Shown here piece by piece: positions 33,798-41,751 of a stretch of DNA of 64,000 nucleotides. The notes under the pieces are model-generated. The model made no database searches and was not told the origin of the DNA. It saw only the letters and a program-made list of their open reading frames with translations. The translations under genes and the position numbers were made by a program. The DNA is from Chryseobacterium suipulveris (lineage in GTDB: Bacteria > Bacteroidota > Bacteroidia > Flavobacteriales > Weeksellaceae), in the NCBI RefSeq assembly GCF_022811685.1, contig NZ_CP094532.1, forward strand, positions 1 through 64,000, read 5' to 3'. The first letter of the stretch is position 1, and the number at the start of each line of letters is the position of its first letter.

Positions 33798-34542
33798 ACC
33801 TATGGATCGTTCTCGGTTCGCTTTGTGCGCTTGGATAAATGGTGAGGTCAGAAATCGTCACGTGTTTCGGTGCATTCACGCAGTATGCAATTGCGTCGGC
33901 GATGTCTTCCGCTTTGAGTGCGTCGTAACCTGCGTAAACTGTTTTTGCACGCTCTTCGTCGCCTTTAAATCTGATTTTTGAGAAATCGGTTTCCACCGCT
34001 CCAGGTTGGATGTTGGTGACTTTAATTCCAAACTCGGTGAGTTCGAGGCGCATTCCTTCGGAAATAACATCTACCGCTTTTTTTGAGGCGCAATAAACGA
34101 CGCCGTTCGCATAAGTCTGTCTCGCTGCAACCGAGGAAATATTGACGATATGTCCCGCTTTTCTTTCCCTCATTCCGGGAATTATCATTTTGGAAACGTA
34201 GAGCAGTCCTTTCACATTTCCGTCCATCATTGCATCCCAATCTTCGATGCTTCCGTCGCAGAGACAGTCTAAACCGTGTGCGTTTCCCGCATTATTAATG
34301 AGTACGTCGATGTTTTTCCAGTTTTCGGGAAGGGATTGGATGGCGGTTTCTACCTCGTTAAAATTTCTTTGGTCAAACCTTAAACTAAAAGTTTCGGTGA
34401 GCTGTGAAAGTTCGGTTTTGAGCTGTTCTAAAACTTCAGTTCTTCTACCGCAAAGAATAAGTCTGTAACCCTGTTTTGCAAGGAGTTCCGCGGTAGCTTT
34501 TCCGATTCCTGAAGTGGATCCTGTGATGAGTGCTGTTTTCAT
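33790..34542 (-). CDS. Short-chain dehydrogenase/reductase (YdfG-like)
   Basis: A 250-residue SDR oxidoreductase similar to YdfG/serine-3-dehydrogenase type enzymes. The NADP-binding TGSTSGIG motif (7-14), NNAG, the catalytic Ser in NISSVAARQ and the YCASK active-site motif are all present. The ATG at 34542 is preferred over one at 34563 because MKTALITGST is the standard opening. The final codons (SM and the TAG stop) lie in the flanking 8-bp tandem repeat, so the natural C-terminus may have been replaced by repeat expansion. Substrate is unknown. Confidence 0.9.
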   Translation of the reverse strand: MKTALITGSTSGIGKATAELLAKQGYRLILCGRRTEVLEQLKTELSQLTETFSLRFDQRNFNEVETAIQSLPENWKNIDVLINNAGNAHGLDCLCDGSIEDWDAMMDGNVKGLLYVSKMIIPGMRERKAGHIVNISSVAARQTYANGVVYCASKKAVDVISEGMRLELTEFGIKVTNIQPGAVETDFSKIRFKGDEERAKTVYAGYDALKAEDIADAIAYCVNAPKHVTISDLTIYPSAQSEPRTIHRSM

Positions 34543-34687
34543 TTTAATGTAGGAATTTAACAATTTATAAACGTAACAATCGGGGAAATACTAATGTTTA
34601 AATTTTTAAACTTTTAATTTCAGTTGGCGTGAAATATTTGAAAAGAGTGTGTGATGAAGATAATCTTCCTTTCCGTTGTACTTGTAG

Positions 34688-35005
34688 TTACTCCAAATAA
34701 TTTTTTTTTAACTGATAGTCCCATCTCTTATTTATCTCATACCAGGATTTCCACTCTTTCAAGTTTTCCAGGGTAGGGCTGTAAGTAATATCAATTCCTG
34801 GGAAATAGTACGATTCAGTTCCGGTAGTATTCATCAAGAATTTTATTTCTTTTGTTGGAACAGTCTTTTGATCATATTTAACAAACGTTTTAACTGTTTT
34901 ATAATTATTCAAAAACACTTTCTTCGCGAAATTATTGTTTGATTCTTGAGCGAGGCAATTACAACTGACTAGTATCAAAAATAATATGTTTATAATTTTT
35001 GGCAT
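34688..35005 (-). CDS. Small exported protein of unknown function
   Basis: A 105-residue protein with an N-terminal hydrophobic signal (MPKIINILFLILVSCNCLAQ); the Cys at 15 fits a loose lipobox, or the signal may be cleaved after AQ. The mature part has a basic middle and a C-terminal segment rich in Trp and Tyr (LENLKEWKSWYEINKRWDYQ). No family was recognised. It stands alone between the dehydrogenase and yraN genes on the same strand, with about 80-120 bases on either side. Confidence 0.65.
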   Translation of the reverse strand: MPKIINILFLILVSCNCLAQESNNNFAKKVFLNNYKTVKTFVKYDQKTVPTKEIKFLMNTTGTESYYFPGIDITYSPTLENLKEWKSWYEINKRWDYQLKKNYLE

Positions 35006-35086
35006 TCTTTTTATTGTATCGATTTTTCATGTCTCACTCCATTATGGCCAGATCACTCTCAACAACTCCGATTTCAATATTTTACT

Positions 35087-35458
35087 TCAATTCGCATCAA
35101 ATGTTTGAAAAGCGTCCTCGATATGCATTATCTGTAGTTTTCCCGATTTGTCGGGAAGCACGGTGATGATGTCGAAGCGCACTTCTTTATCAACATTGTT
35201 CTCGGTCATAAAAAAATCTGCGGTTTGCACGATGGATTTTATTTTCCTCTTATTTACTGCTTCCTGCGGCTCAATCAGCGTATCGTAACTTCTTGCTTTT
35301 ACTTCTGTAACCACGATCAAATCCTCAAATTCAGTCACAATATCAATTTCGTGATGCTGAAATCTGAAATTTCTAACCAAAATTTTGTGACCTATCTTTG
35401 TTAAAAAATCTGCCGCCAAATCTTCTGCGAGTTTTCCGAAATCGTTGTGATCAGCCAT
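35087..35458 (-). CDS. YraN family (UPF0102) nuclease-like protein
   Basis: A 123-residue protein of the YraN/UPF0102 family, which has a restriction-endonuclease-like fold. It shows the opening HNDFGKLAEDLAADFLTKIG, the core EIDIVTEFEDLIVVTEVKAR (D, then ExK) and the helix AVNKRKIKSIVQTADFFM. Catalytic activity has not been shown for most members. An upstream ATG at 35509 would add 17 residues (MKTICNTASI...) not seen in the family, so the ATG at 35458 is used. It follows the LD-carboxypeptidase gene by 64 bases on the same strand and may share its transcript. Confidence 0.9.
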   Translation of the reverse strand: MADHNDFGKLAEDLAADFLTKIGHKILVRNFRFQHHEIDIVTEFEDLIVVTEVKARSYDTLIEPQEAVNKRKIKSIVQTADFFMTENNVDKEVRFDIITVLPDKSGKLQIMHIEDAFQTFDAN

Positions 35459-35522
35459 AATATTGGTACAGTTTGATGCAATTGATGCAGTGTTGCAAAT
35501 GGTTTTCAATTATTGCTCAAAT

Positions 35523-36455
35523 TCAAAAATCGATCTTGACCTTTTCCTTAACCTCAACCTTAAGATTTCCGCCAATGATGAGCGGTCGATTGTCGTAGAT
35601 ATGCCCGTTTGGAAATCCGAACACTGTTGGAAAATGGTACTTAGAAATTCTTTCAGAAATAATTTTGTAGGCAAATTCATCGAAACTTTCCTCGTAGGAT
35701 TTGTTGTCTTTTTCGTCGCCCATATTGGTCATTCCGCCAATAATTAATCCCTTAATTTTTCTGAAAACTCCCGCCAAATCGAGGGACATCAACATTCGGT
35801 CTAAAGCATAAAAATTCTCGCCGATATCTTCAATAAAGAGAATCTTATCTTTAAAATTAAAAGAATAATTCGTTCCCAAAAGCGCATAAATCAATGCGAG
35901 ATTTCCACCGATCAACTGACCTTCAATCTTTCCAGGTTTATTAAACGGGTTGCTTTGAATTTTATATTTCGGTAATTTTCCTTTAAGAATATCGAAAGTC
36001 AGATCGTAACTTTCATCGGTCACTCCAAAACTCGAAGTTTTAATGGTTTGTCCGTGGATGGAAGCGAAACCGTTCTTCAACAGAAAGCTCTGAATCACCG
36101 TATTATCCGAATAACCGATATACCATTTCGGATTCTTTCTGAAGTTGGAAAGCTTCAGATGCCGCAACAAATGTTGGCAACCGTAACCGCCTCTTGAAGC
36201 CCAGATTGCCGAAATTTCATCATTGTTGAATGCCCAGTTCAGGTCCGAAATTCTTTCCTTTTCTGTTCCCGCATAATTGTATCCGTTCGAGAATTTGGTG
36301 TAGAGATGCTTACTTAAAACAGGTTCAAAACCTTTATCCACAATCAGCTGTATTCCCTTTTCCAACTGGGACTGCTCCACTGCTCCTGCTGGAGAAATAA
36401 TGGCGATTTTATCTCCTTTCTTTAAGGGTTTAGGGAAAACGATTTCTTTTGTCAT
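35523..36455 (-). CDS. LD-carboxypeptidase (peptidase S66)
   Basis: A 310-residue S66 serine peptidase of the LdcA type, which trims the terminal D-Ala from murein tetrapeptides during peptidoglycan recycling; some relatives cleave microcin C. The catalytic Ser sits in WYIGYSDNT, the Glu in FIEDIGE and the His in GFPNGHIYDNRPL. No signal peptide is seen, so it acts in the cytoplasm. The start codon overlaps the stop of the LysE-family gene by 4 bases (ATGA), indicating translational coupling. Confidence 0.93.
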   Translation of the reverse strand: MTKEIVFPKPLKKGDKIAIISPAGAVEQSQLEKGIQLIVDKGFEPVLSKHLYTKFSNGYNYAGTEKERISDLNWAFNNDEISAIWASRGGYGCQHLLRHLKLSNFRKNPKWYIGYSDNTVIQSFLLKNGFASIHGQTIKTSSFGVTDESYDLTFDILKGKLPKYKIQSNPFNKPGKIEGQLIGGNLALIYALLGTNYSFNFKDKILFIEDIGENFYALDRMLMSLDLAGVFRKIKGLIIGGMTNMGDEKDNKSYEESFDEFAYKIISERISKYHFPTVFGFPNGHIYDNRPLIIGGNLKVEVKEKVKIDF

Positions 36456-37135
36456 CTTTTGATTTTTCGTTGTTCGGTTTTCTCGGCTTCCTCTAATCTT
36501 TTGTCGAACTGGTTGAATTTCTTAAAACTCTGTAGGAAGATAAAGATGCTAAAAAATACCAGAATAATTCCCACGCTTCTGCGAATCAAATTCGCAACCC
36601 TTTGATTCAGTTTATCGTGAAAGACTTTAGCCAAAGAAATCTTAAGGAAATCGATAAATAGATAAGTCCCGACAACCAATCCCATATACAGCAAGAAATC
36701 GCCTGTATCGGGATAAGCGTTCCGCACAGAAATTACGGTAACCAACCAGAAAAGTACGACACCGATATTGAGGATATTAAACAGAAAACCGTTGATAAAG
36801 GTCTTCATATAATTCTGACTGATGATTTTCGCCTCGCTGTGAAGGTGCATTTTCGTGCGGGAAACCATCATATAAATCGCATAAATGAAAACGATGAACG
36901 CTGTAATTCTATAGAAACCAGGGTGTTTGTCGATCAGTTGCACCAAATCGCCGCTCGCAAAATACGATGCCACGATACAGAGAATATCGGCAACAACCAC
37001 GCCCAAATCCAGAACGATTGCGTGTTTGGGACCGCGTGAGAAACTGGTTTCGATCAGCAGGAAAAAGATGGGCCCGATAAAGACCAAACTCAGCATAATT
37101 CCCAATCCGACCGACGAAAGTACAAGTTCAAACAT
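36452..37135 (-). CDS. LysE family transporter
   Basis: A 227-residue membrane protein with six predicted helices and the LysE/RhtB family opening (GLGIMLSLVFIGPIFFLLIET, with the GP motif). Members export amino acids such as lysine, threonine or homoserine. The C-terminus is highly charged. It precedes and overlaps the LD-carboxypeptidase gene, which suggests export of a product related to cell-wall recycling, although this is only context. The region upstream contains a pair of 19-bp direct repeats. Confidence 0.85.
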   Translation of the reverse strand: MFELVLSSVGLGIMLSLVFIGPIFFLLIETSFSRGPKHAIVLDLGVVVADILCIVASYFASGDLVQLIDKHPGFYRITAFIVFIYAIYMMVSRTKMHLHSEAKIISQNYMKTFINGFLFNILNIGVVLFWLVTVISVRNAYPDTGDFLLYMGLVVGTYLFIDFLKISLAKVFHDKLNQRVANLIRRSVGIILVFFSIFIFLQSFKKFNQFDKRLEEAEKTEQRKIKR

Positions 37136-37298
37136 ATTCTAAAAGGTCTTGAAGTATTTCGTACAAAGTCTTTTCTACAATTTACAAATATACGTTTTTA
37201 AGATTTTACGGGAGAGTAAGCCATTTCCAAAGGAGATAAATTCAATGCGATCGAGAATTAATTCTCTTGAAATCAAACTAACAAAATTGGTTTTTTAT

Positions 37299-37349
37299 TC
37301 TATATACAAAACAAAATCATCATTTATTGTTCTACATACAAAACAAAAT
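37299..37349. repeat. Two direct repeats of 19 bp (TCTAYATACAAAACAAAAT)
   Basis: The copies at 37299-37317 and 37331-37349 differ at one base and lie 32 bases apart start to start, about three helical turns. They stand in the 281-base gap between RNase R and the LysE gene and could be an operator for the LysE-LdcA transcript. Confidence 0.6.
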
Positions 37350-37416
37350 TTGCTACCTTATTCGAAATAAAATAGCAAATCGTAATCGTTTTTTAAGCTG
37401 AAACTAAAAAGGTTCT

Positions 37417-39570
37417 CTACTCCACAATCTTGAAATCCAACTGTTTCTGGATGAGATTCACCTTCATTACTTTGATTTTCACATTGTCGCCTAACTGGTA
37501 CTGATTACCCGTTCTGGTTCCGTAAACAAGGTGATTTTTTGCGTCGTATATATAGGAATCGTCCATCAGATCACGGAGCTTGATTAAACCTTCTGCGCCG
37601 TTTTCAGGAATCTGAACCCAGAAACCGAAATCGGCGACACCAGAAATTACTCCCGTGAATTCTTCACCAACATGTTTCTCCATAAACTTCACCTGCATAA
37701 ACTTGATGGAATCCCGCTCCGCATCGGCGGCGAGTCGCTCCATATTGCTACAGTGTTTGCATTTTTCTTCATATTCCTGTTTGCTCACCGATTTTCCTCC
37801 GTCTAAATAATGCTGCAGAAGTCGGTGAGCAATCAAATCGGGATATCTTCGGATCGGCGAAGTAAAGTGCGTGTAAAACTCGAATCCCAAACCGTAATGC
37901 CCGATTGGATCGGTGGAGTAAATCGCTTTGCTCATCGAGCGCATCGCCAAAGTCTCGATCATATTCTCCTCCCCTTTTCCCTGCACATCCTTCAAAAGTT
38001 TATTTAAAGATTCTGCCACTTTCTTGGTATTTGCAAGATTCAGCTTATAGCCAAAAGTTCCCACAAAATCGCGGAGCGCCTCCAGTTTCGCAGGATCCGG
38101 ATCATCGTGGACACGGTAAATAAAGGTCAGATTCGTCGGTTCGCCTTTTCTGTTTAGGGAAATATATTCCGAAACCTTTCTGTTGGCCAACAACATAAAT
38201 TCTTCAATCAGGTGGTTTGAATCTTTGCTGACTTTGAAGTAAACTCCGATCGGTTCATTATTCTCATCGAGGTTAAAGCGGACTTCACTTCGGTCGAAAG
38301 TGATCGCACCTTTATTGATACGGTCTTTTCTAAGCGTTTTTGCTAAACGATCGAGCGTGAGAATTTCTTCAGCCAAATCGCCTTTTCCTGTCTCAATCCT
38401 TTCCTGGGCTTCTTCGTAAGAATATCTTCTGTCGGAATGGATTACGGTTCTACCAAACCATTGATTGAGAACATTCGCATTATCATCCAGTTCAAAAACT
38501 GCGGAAAAAGTATATTTATCCTCATTCGGACGCAGCGAACAAACATCGTTGCTCAGAACTTCCGGAAGCATCGGCACTACTCTATCGACCAAATAAACGG
38601 AAGTTGCGCGATCGTAAGCTTCGTCATCAATTAGGGTTCCTGGAACCACATAATGTGAAACATCTGCGATGTGGACACCGATTTCCCAGTTTCCGTTCTG
38701 AAGTTTTCTGATGGAAAGCGCATCGTCGAAATCTTTCGCATCTTTCGGGTCGATCGTGAAAGTGAGCACATCACGCATATCCCGGCGTTTTGCAACTTCG
38801 CTGTCGTGGATGGCTCTGTCGATTTCGTCGGCTTCTCTCTCCACTTCTTCAGTGAAGGAATAAGGCAAACCATATTCCGCAAGGATCGAATGGATCTCGG
38901 TTTCGTGTTCACCTGGAGCACCGAGAACCTTGATGATTTCACCTTCAGGATTTTTGGAATTGGAATCCCATTTCAGCATTTTCACCAGGACCTTATCGCC
39001 GTCCTGTGCGGTGAGCATTTTTCCTTTCGGGATGAAAATATCAGTATTGATCGACTTTTTATCGCTTACTACAAATCCGAAGTCTTTGTGCTTGATCAGC
39101 TGGAAAGTTCCTACAAATTCTTCGCGGCTTCTTTCTAAAACTTCCAGAACGGAGCCCTCGATTTTTTTTCCTTTGAAGTGATAGGTCACGATTAATACGG
39201 TATCCCCCTGCATCGCGTGCTTCACGTTTTTAGCGTGTACGAAGATATCTTCTTCCAAACCTTCCACTTTTACGTAGGCATTTCCTGTTTGGTTAAAGTC
39301 GATGACTCCTGTTAAAGTTCCTTCAATCTTTAGATTGACGATGTATTTTCCTTTCTCGACCTGCTTGATTCGGTCTTCTGCGAGGAGTTTGTGCAGCGCC
39401 TGAATCACCTGTTCGCGCTGTCTTGGATTTCGGTAGTCGATACCGTCTGCAATCTGTTTATAGTTGTAGATTTTGGTCGATTTTTCGTTCATAAACCGCA
39501 AAATCAATCGACCGATTTCCTGTAGTTTATGGTTATTTTTATGGGATATAAATTTTGATTTTTTTGCCAT
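37417..39570 (-). CDS. rnr: Ribonuclease R
   Basis: A 717-residue RNase II/R family 3'-5' exoribonuclease that degrades structured RNA and takes part in rRNA quality control and trans-translation. It has an N-terminal helix-turn-helix (about 15-75), two cold-shock domains (about 85-220), the RNB domain with the metal-binding cluster DPKDAKDFDDA (274-284) and a C-terminal S1 domain (about 640-715, EFTGVISGVADFGFWV). The length is that of a Bacteroidota RNase R with a short basic tail. It starts 8 bases after the end of the full-length DUF1016 gene on the same strand. Confidence 0.95.
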   Translation of the reverse strand: MAKKSKFISHKNNHKLQEIGRLILRFMNEKSTKIYNYKQIADGIDYRNPRQREQVIQALHKLLAEDRIKQVEKGKYIVNLKIEGTLTGVIDFNQTGNAYVKVEGLEEDIFVHAKNVKHAMQGDTVLIVTYHFKGKKIEGSVLEVLERSREEFVGTFQLIKHKDFGFVVSDKKSINTDIFIPKGKMLTAQDGDKVLVKMLKWDSNSKNPEGEIIKVLGAPGEHETEIHSILAEYGLPYSFTEEVEREADEIDRAIHDSEVAKRRDMRDVLTFTIDPKDAKDFDDALSIRKLQNGNWEIGVHIADVSHYVVPGTLIDDEAYDRATSVYLVDRVVPMLPEVLSNDVCSLRPNEDKYTFSAVFELDDNANVLNQWFGRTVIHSDRRYSYEEAQERIETGKGDLAEEILTLDRLAKTLRKDRINKGAITFDRSEVRFNLDENNEPIGVYFKVSKDSNHLIEEFMLLANRKVSEYISLNRKGEPTNLTFIYRVHDDPDPAKLEALRDFVGTFGYKLNLANTKKVAESLNKLLKDVQGKGEENMIETLAMRSMSKAIYSTDPIGHYGLGFEFYTHFTSPIRRYPDLIAHRLLQHYLDGGKSVSKQEYEEKCKHCSNMERLAADAERDSIKFMQVKFMEKHVGEEFTGVISGVADFGFWVQIPENGAEGLIKLRDLMDDSYIYDAKNHLVYGTRTGNQYQLGDNVKIKVMKVNLIQKQLDFKIVE

Positions 39571-39578
39571 TTTTTTAA

Positions 39579-40602
39579 TTAAGATTTTAGCACCTCCAAA
39601 AACTCTTCAATTTTATCTGATAATTCTTGATGGTTTGGTAAAAATTTTTGATAGTCTTTCGGCAGCTCTGGAGTTGTTTTAATATACCGCAATACCCATC
39701 GGAAGATTGCCAGTTTTCAAGGAATATTCAACAATAGTGCGGTCTTTTTCTTTACAGATTATGATTCCTATCGCTTCATTTTCGTGAGGAAGTTTTAAGG
39801 TATCGTTCAGTACGTTTAGGTAAAATTCCATTTTGCCTTTATGTTCGGACATGAATTCTCCAACCTTCAAATCAATTGCAATTAAGCATTGTAGTTCGCG
39901 ATGGTAAAGGAGTAAATCAATAAAGTACTCTTTATCACTTGCAAATATTCTGTACTGATTACCAACAAAAGTGAAATTGGGTCCGAGCTCAATGAGGAAA
40001 TTTCTGATATTTTGAACCAACTTTTCTTCTAATTCTTTTTCAGAATGTTCTTCGGATAGGTTTAAGAACTCAAAAGTATATTCATCTTTGATAGCGAGTA
40101 TTGCCTGCTTTTTTATTTTTTCGGGGAGCGTCTGTTCAAAATTAGTTTGATTCAGCAGATATTTTTCGAAAGTTCTGTTCTCGATTTGATGGATGAGTAC
40201 ATTTTTAGTCCACCCAAATTTCTTAGTGGCAAGAATATAGAATTCTCTTTGTTTTGGTTCCTTACATTTTCTTAAAATAGTAATATGTTTAGACCAGCTA
40301 ATTTCTCGTACCAATGGTGCGAGATTTTCAACTGATTGATACTCATTATAAAACTGTGCCATCAACCATAGATTTCCTTCAGAAAATCCTCCAGCTCCTG
40401 GAAACTCTTTTTGTAGTTCTTTTGAAAGTGTGGGAACAACCGATTTACCCCAATTTTCAGTCTGTTTCTCCGAAATAGATTTTCCGATTTCCCAATAAAG
40501 ATTGATGAGGGCAGTGTTTACCACCTTCATTGCTTCGTATTGGGCATTTCTGATTTTTTCTTTTATTTCAGAAATGAAAATTTTCTCGGAGTTTTCTAAC
40601 AT
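39579..40602 (-). pseudogene. DUF1016 (YhcG-type) PD-(D/E)XK nuclease with a late frameshift
   Basis: The main frame (40602 to 39679, 307 residues) has the N-terminal DUF1016 helical domain (LINLYWEIGKSISEKQ, FSEGNLWLMAQFY, LVREISWSKHITIL) and the C-terminal PD-(D/E)XK nuclease domain, with Asp in EYFIDLLLYH and the DxK pair in AIDLKVGEF. It stops early after LPMGIAVY. The next 33 codons in another frame read TTPELPKDYQKFLPNHQELS and on to EEFLEVLKS with a stop at 39581-39579, a typical tail. One extra T in TATTAAAACA (minus strand, near 39680) explains it. The nuclease residues are intact, so activity may remain. These nucleases are often found near restriction or toxin systems. Confidence 0.8.
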
Positions 40603-40640
40603 TAGCTTTATAAAATATTCTATTTTTCACCAGAAAGCAT

Positions 40641-41072
40641 TTAGCAAAAAGCAATCTTCTCCACTCTTTTCTCGTGTCTTCCGCCTTCGAATGGGGTTTC
40701 GAGAAATTTTTCTACAATTTGCAGGGCGAGTTCTTTTGCGATGAATCTTGCAGGAATTGCGATCATATTGCAGTTGTTGTGCTGTCGGGAAAGTTCTGCG
40801 AGTTCGGGCATCCAACACAGCGCACAACGGATTTTCTGGTGTTTGTTTGCCGATAGTTGCACGCCTTGTCCGCTTCCGCAGATGAGGATTCCCATTTCGT
40901 TTTCGCCGTTTTCAACGGAAGTTGCGGCGGGATGTACAAAGTCGGGATAATCCACAGAATCGGGGGTGTTGGTTCCGAAATCCTGAATCTCGTATCGATC
41001 TTTTAGCTGATTTTTGAGGTATTCCTTATACTCGAATCCCGCGTGGTCACAGGCGATGGCTATTTTTTTCAT
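40641..41072 (-). CDS. rpiB: Ribose 5-phosphate isomerase B
   Basis: A 143-residue RpiB/LacAB-type isomerase that interconverts ribose 5-phosphate and ribulose 5-phosphate in the pentose phosphate pathway. The substrate-binding start IACDHAGFEYK (D9, H10) and the active-site loop ILICGSGQGVQLSANKH with Cys65 are present. Length is normal. The Bacteroidota-type QG replaces the more common NG after GSG. A copy of the dispersed intergenic repeat lies 100 bases upstream of the gene. Confidence 0.95.
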   Translation of the reverse strand: MKKIAIACDHAGFEYKEYLKNQLKDRYEIQDFGTNTPDSVDYPDFVHPAATSVENGENEMGILICGSGQGVQLSANKHQKIRCALCWMPELAELSRQHNNCNMIAIPARFIAKELALQIVEKFLETPFEGGRHEKRVEKIAFC

Positions 41073-41172
41073 TTTTTCTTTTTTGATTTTTGAGTCCTTA
41101 CAAATTTAAGATTATTAATGTAAAAGCTCTTTGTATTGAAAAGAAACTTGGCTTAGAAATCCAAAACCCGTG

Positions 41173-41286
41173 TGAGCGATTGCAGCGGAAATACTCCTGC
41201 GTCGGGATCAGCCAGGGAAGGAGATTGCAGCGGAAAGTGCGACCCGAGCTGCTGGATAAGGAAAGGAGAGGGGCACACCCAAAAAA
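41173..41286. repeat. Dispersed bipartite intergenic repeat, copy B
   Basis: The copy reads GAGCGATTGCAGCGGAAAT, then a hairpin with arms ACTCCT and AAGGAG, then GATTGCAGCGGAAAGTGCGA followed by CCCGAGC, and ends GAGAGGGGCACACCCAAAAA. It shares order and wording with copy A at 26011-26158. Confidence 0.65.
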
Positions 41287-41721
41287 TAATAACTTGTGAA
41301 GATCGCCGTGAGTTGATGTGGATAAGTGCGCAAAAGATTTCCTTTCTTTATTCATTTTTAATTCATATTGAACAAAATTTTTGGATTGCCGCAAATCTTT
41401 CTGTTTTTCTTTATCGTGTTAAATTGATGAAGTTTTCCATAGACGGTTTTTAAAGGAATGCCTTTCATAGCAGTTATCGACAATTGTTGGTAAGTGTTAA
41501 AATCTACTCAATTTCAACCACTTAAAATGTGAATCGAATATGAATTGAGTTTGAACGAATTGTTACCAAAAAAAGAAGAAAAGTTCTCCACAAAAACGTG
41601 GACTACAACAACACTACCCATTTATTTTTTTAAAAGAAAAGAAAATATTGTTGGGAAAATGAGTTTTGGCAGTTTGTGGATTTTTAAATGGATTTTAATT
41701 TTTAATCGTGGGATTAAATCT

Positions 41722-41729
41722 TAAATTTG
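41722..41729 (+). promoter_or_regulatory. Flavobacterial -7 box (TAAATTTG) before pgk
   Basis: The exact TAnnTTTG box lies 22 bases before the ATG of pgk. Confidence 0.6.
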
Positions 41730-41751
41730 TGAAACCAAAAATCAAACCATT

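Larger units (their letters stand above)
41073..41751. other. Long non-coding region with DnaA-box-like sites
   Basis: 679 bases between divergent rpiB and pgk without convincing coding sequence. It holds repeat copy B (41173-41286), then an AT-rich stretch with words like the DnaA box TTATCCACA: TGTGGATAA at 41317-41325 (perfect, reverse), TTATCGACA at 41474-41482 and TTCTCCACA at 41584-41592 (one mismatch each) and TGTGGATTT at 41675-41683 (two mismatches). The pgk promoter box is at its right end. Confidence 0.5.

Noticed and set aside
33554..33845. Plus-strand open frames of 80-94 residues made of LLHCYIAT repeats
   Set aside because: They are open only because the 8-bp unit has no stop codon on this strand; all three frames give the same periodic peptide, which is not a plausible protein.
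37149..37370. Plus-strand open frame of 73 residues in the LysE-rnr gap
   Set aside because: AT-rich with no domain, and it covers the 19-bp direct repeats; more likely regulatory DNA.
41098..41453. Open frames on both strands in the rpiB-pgk gap
   Set aside because: They overlap repeat copy B, lack starts with context, and show no domain or codon pattern of a gene.
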